This document shows positions 6,552 to 7,837 of a stretch of 7,837 nt of DNA, piece after piece (positions within the stretch are counted from its first letter, which is position 1; every line of letters starts with the position of its first letter). The notes beneath the pieces are model-generated. The model saw only the letters and a program-made list of their open reading frames with translations. It was not told where the DNA came from and did no database searches. Position numbers and translations under genes: made by a program. The stretch comes from Vulcanimicrobiota bacterium. GTDB taxonomy: Bacteria > Vulcanimicrobiota > Vulcanimicrobiia > Vulcanimicrobiales > Vulcanimicrobiaceae. The stretch is taken from contig JAFAMK010000249.1 in NCBI GenBank assembly GCA_019233415.1, positions 1 through 7,837 of the forward strand. The letters run 5' to 3'.

Positions 6552-6585
6552 GTCAAAGCCGAGGACGGCTTTGCCTTATAAAGGC
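6542..6585. terminator. long imperfect hairpin (19-bp stem, 6-base loop) over the DUF2203 stop codon
   Basis: Arm 6542-6560 pairs with 6567-6585 in 18 of 19 positions (one mismatch, T6553 against C6574) around the loop GAGGAC. The DUF2203 TAA (6549-6551) lies within the left arm. The outer half of the stem is AT-rich (GCCTTTATAAG against CTTATAAAGGC), unlike the GC-rich surroundings. Placed between two convergent genes, it most likely acts as a two-way transcript-end or stability structure. There is no run of T after either arm, so it is not a textbook intrinsic terminator. A mobile palindromic repeat (REP/MITE-like) is the alternative. Confidence 0.6.
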
Positions 6586-6613
6586 GCAGAGGCCACCTGA
6601 CGGCGGCCTCTGC
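6586..6613. terminator. second hairpin between the convergent genes
   Basis: GCAGAGGCC (6586-6594) pairs perfectly with GGCCTCTGC (6605-6613). Inside, after an A/C mismatch, CC pairs with GG around a TGAC loop. It starts at the base after the first hairpin and lies 20 bases beyond the stop of the minus-strand gene ending at 6634, so it is well placed to end that transcript. No T-tract follows on either strand. The terminator role is inferred from position and stem strength. Confidence 0.5.
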
Positions 6614-6633
6614 CAAGTCGCGACACGTCTCCG

Positions 6634-7041
6634 CTACGCCGGGATGGCGGCGGGGTCGACCTTGATGAAGTCCTCGGCGAGACCCTGGAGGCGCACCTCG
6701 CCGAACACGACCGTGTAGGCGCCGGCGGCGAGGTCGGTGACCTTGCCGAATTCGGGGACGCTCGCGAGCTGCGGAATCTTCGCGCGAATCTCGTCGGGCA
6801 GCTTGACGGTGTCGCCGACGTCGAGCGCGGGCTGTTCGAACAGCTTCTCGAGGTCCGTCATCAGCAGGGCCAGCGGGATGCCGTATCCTTCGCTGACTTG
6901 CGAGATCGTCTCGGTCTCGCTGATCGCGCAGTGCGAGCACCCGCCGAGGTGAAAACGTGCGAAGACGCGCTTTGCGCCGGCATGCGTCTTGAACGCCTGC
7001 TCGACGGTCATGTCCTGGGTGAAATGGGCCACGGTCGCCAT
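6634..7041 (-). CDS. DUF1858-like (hybrid-cluster-associated) CxxC protein, 135 aa
   Basis: The N-terminal 70 residues follow the DUF1858 / prismane-associated small-protein pattern: DMTVEQAFKTHAGAKRVFARF (about residues 10-30), a CSHC pair (C35, C38), then the helix ETISQVSEGYGIPLALLMTDL (about 44-64). The CxxC probably forms a redox disulfide or binds a metal. From about residue 71 there is a C-terminal extension (VGDTVKLPDEIRAKIPQL...VVFGEVRLQGLAEDFIKV) that typical stand-alone DUF1858 proteins lack; I cannot assign it. There is no signal peptide. The ATG at 7041 shares one base with the stop of the upstream sensor-like gene (TAATG), and no Shine-Dalgarno is seen, so translation by reinitiation is likely. 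The family assignment is fairly secure; the partner and role are inferred. Confidence 0.75.
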   Translation of the reverse strand: MATVAHFTQDMTVEQAFKTHAGAKRVFARFHLGGCSHCAISETETISQVSEGYGIPLALLMTDLEKLFEQPALDVGDTVKLPDEIRAKIPQLASVPEFGKVTDLAAGAYTVVFGEVRLQGLAEDFIKVDPAAIPA

Positions 7042-7837
7042 TATTCGTTCAGACCGAGCGCCGACCCCGCCGGTTGCGGGACGACGCCTCGCACCCACGC
7101 GGCGGGATCGATCGTGCGCCGCAGTGCCTCGACCGATGCGCCGTCGACGAGAACCCGTACGATCTCGGCCTTGAGCGCCATGGTCTGCAGCGCGTCGAGC
7201 GCGTTGCCGAGCGCCAGGACGACGACCTCGATCGTCGCGATCTCGTCCGGCGCGTACGCCTCGCCATTCGATTTCGCGCCGAGCACCGCGAGGCCGCTCA
7301 CCGCGTCGCGCACGCACATCGGAAAGGCCCGCTCGCCGTGCAGCGCGCTTTCGAGCCCGGCGAGCGCGACCGGCGCGCGCGTCGCGCGCAAGCGCACCAG
7401 CGCCGGGTCGTCGATGCCGACGAGCGCCGGCGCGGCGGTTTCCGCCGGGTCGACGCGGATCGCGCCAGGCCCGTCGACGACGTAGATCGCGGCGTCGCAT
7501 GCGCCGGTGCGCACGACCAGCTCGGCGTGCGCCCGCGCGACCGCGACGCGCGGGTCGGTGATGTAGCCGACCTCGCGCGCGAACGTGCGCAGCGCGCGCT
7601 CGGCCTCGTGGCGCGCGCGGAAGAAGAGGTCGTCGATCAGGGCTTCGACGCGCCCGTGGATCGGCCGTAACGAGACCCCGAGGACGAGCGCGAGCCCCCA
7701 CTCGAGCGTTTGCGAGGTGACGTGCGAGACTTTGACCAGCACCGTGCCCAGCAGCCACTCGAGCGAGGCGAACGCGACGATGACGATCGCCGAGAGCGAC
7801 GCGAAGACTAGCGCGCGGTTGACGACGAACCCGATGT
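7041..7837 (-). CDS. membrane protein with GAF-like domain (sensor-like), N-terminus beyond right edge
   Basis: Only the C-terminal 265 residues are in the window. At the visible N-terminus, IGFVVNRALVFASLSAIVIVAF is a membrane segment of the type found in sensor proteins as 'NRALV...', followed by a second one, SQTLEWGLALVLGVSL. Next comes the junction RPIHGRVEALIDDLFFRARHEAERALRTFAREV, a basic, helical linker commonly seen between such membrane regions and a cytoplasmic GAF domain. The rest (PRVAVARAHAELVVRTGACDAAIYVV ... VSGLAVLGAKSNGEAYAPDEIATIEVVVLALGNALDALQ) fits a GAF-like ligand/redox-sensing domain. The protein then ends after a short tail, with no histidine kinase, cyclase or GGDEF output domain. 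TAA at 7043-7041 overlaps the next gene's ATG. The GAF call is by pattern; the sensed signal is unknown. Confidence 0.75.
   Translation of the reverse strand, partial: IGFVVNRALVFASLSAIVIVAFASLEWLLGTVLVKVSHVTSQTLEWGLALVLGVSLRPIHGRVEALIDDLFFRARHEAERALRTFAREVGYITDPRVAVARAHAELVVRTGACDAAIYVVDGPGAIRVDPAETAAPALVGIDDPALVRLRATRAPVALAGLESALHGERAFPMCVRDAVSGLAVLGAKSNGEAYAPDEIATIEVVVLALGNALDALQTMALKAEIVRVLVDGASVEALRRTIDPAAWVRGVVPQPAGSALGLNE

Overview
This is a GC-rich bacterial window with tightly packed genes and no RNA genes, insertion sequences or CRISPR arrays that I can see. The gene set (rapZ-yvcK pair, DUF5069 and DUF2203 proteins, a 'NRALV' membrane/GAF sensor, a carboxypeptidase-regulatory-like lipoprotein) looks chromosomal. 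It suggests a high-GC, non-model lineage such as an Eremiobacterota/WPS-2-like, Chloroflexi-like or Acidobacteria-like bacterium. That placement is inference from gene content only.

Layout: (A) 1-708, minus strand: N-terminal two thirds of a PLP-dependent cystathionine beta-synthase/cysteine synthase, running off the left edge. (B) 827-3431, plus strand: a same-direction run of a DUF5069 protein, a small lipoprotein, a glycerate kinase broken by a frameshift, and a secreted protein with a C-terminal PPC-like beta domain. The last three are abutting or nearly so and probably form one transcript. (C) 6173-3428, minus strand: a compact operon rapZ -> yvcK -> small uncharacterised protein, joined by two ATGA stop/start overlaps; its last gene overlaps the end of block B tail to tail by 4 bases. 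(D) 6174-6551, plus strand: a DUF2203 protein whose ATG directly abuts the divergent rapZ ATG (CATATG, no intergenic base). (E) 6542-6613: two adjacent hairpins, one of them a 19-bp near-perfect stem that includes the DUF2203 stop codon. (F) 7837-6634, minus strand: the C-terminal part of a membrane/GAF sensor-like protein followed, with a TAATG overlap, by a DUF1858-like CxxC protein.

How the genes may work together: RapZ (a P-loop protein whose C-terminal domain binds glucosamine-6-phosphate in E. coli) and YvcK (a UDP-GlcNAc-binding protein) both belong to control of amino-sugar and cell-envelope precursor supply. Here YvcK carries two N-terminal membrane segments. The usual third partner of this cluster, whiA, is absent, and a short coupled gene sits in its place. 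The CBS-like enzyme belongs to sulfur amino-acid metabolism. The glycerate kinase would phosphorylate glycerate but appears to have suffered an internal deletion of about 16 codons with a frame change. I found no convincing new defence, mobile or RNA-guided system. The strongest items for a second look are the kinase lesion, the zero-gap divergent starts, the long hairpin and the whiA-less rapZ-yvcK operon.
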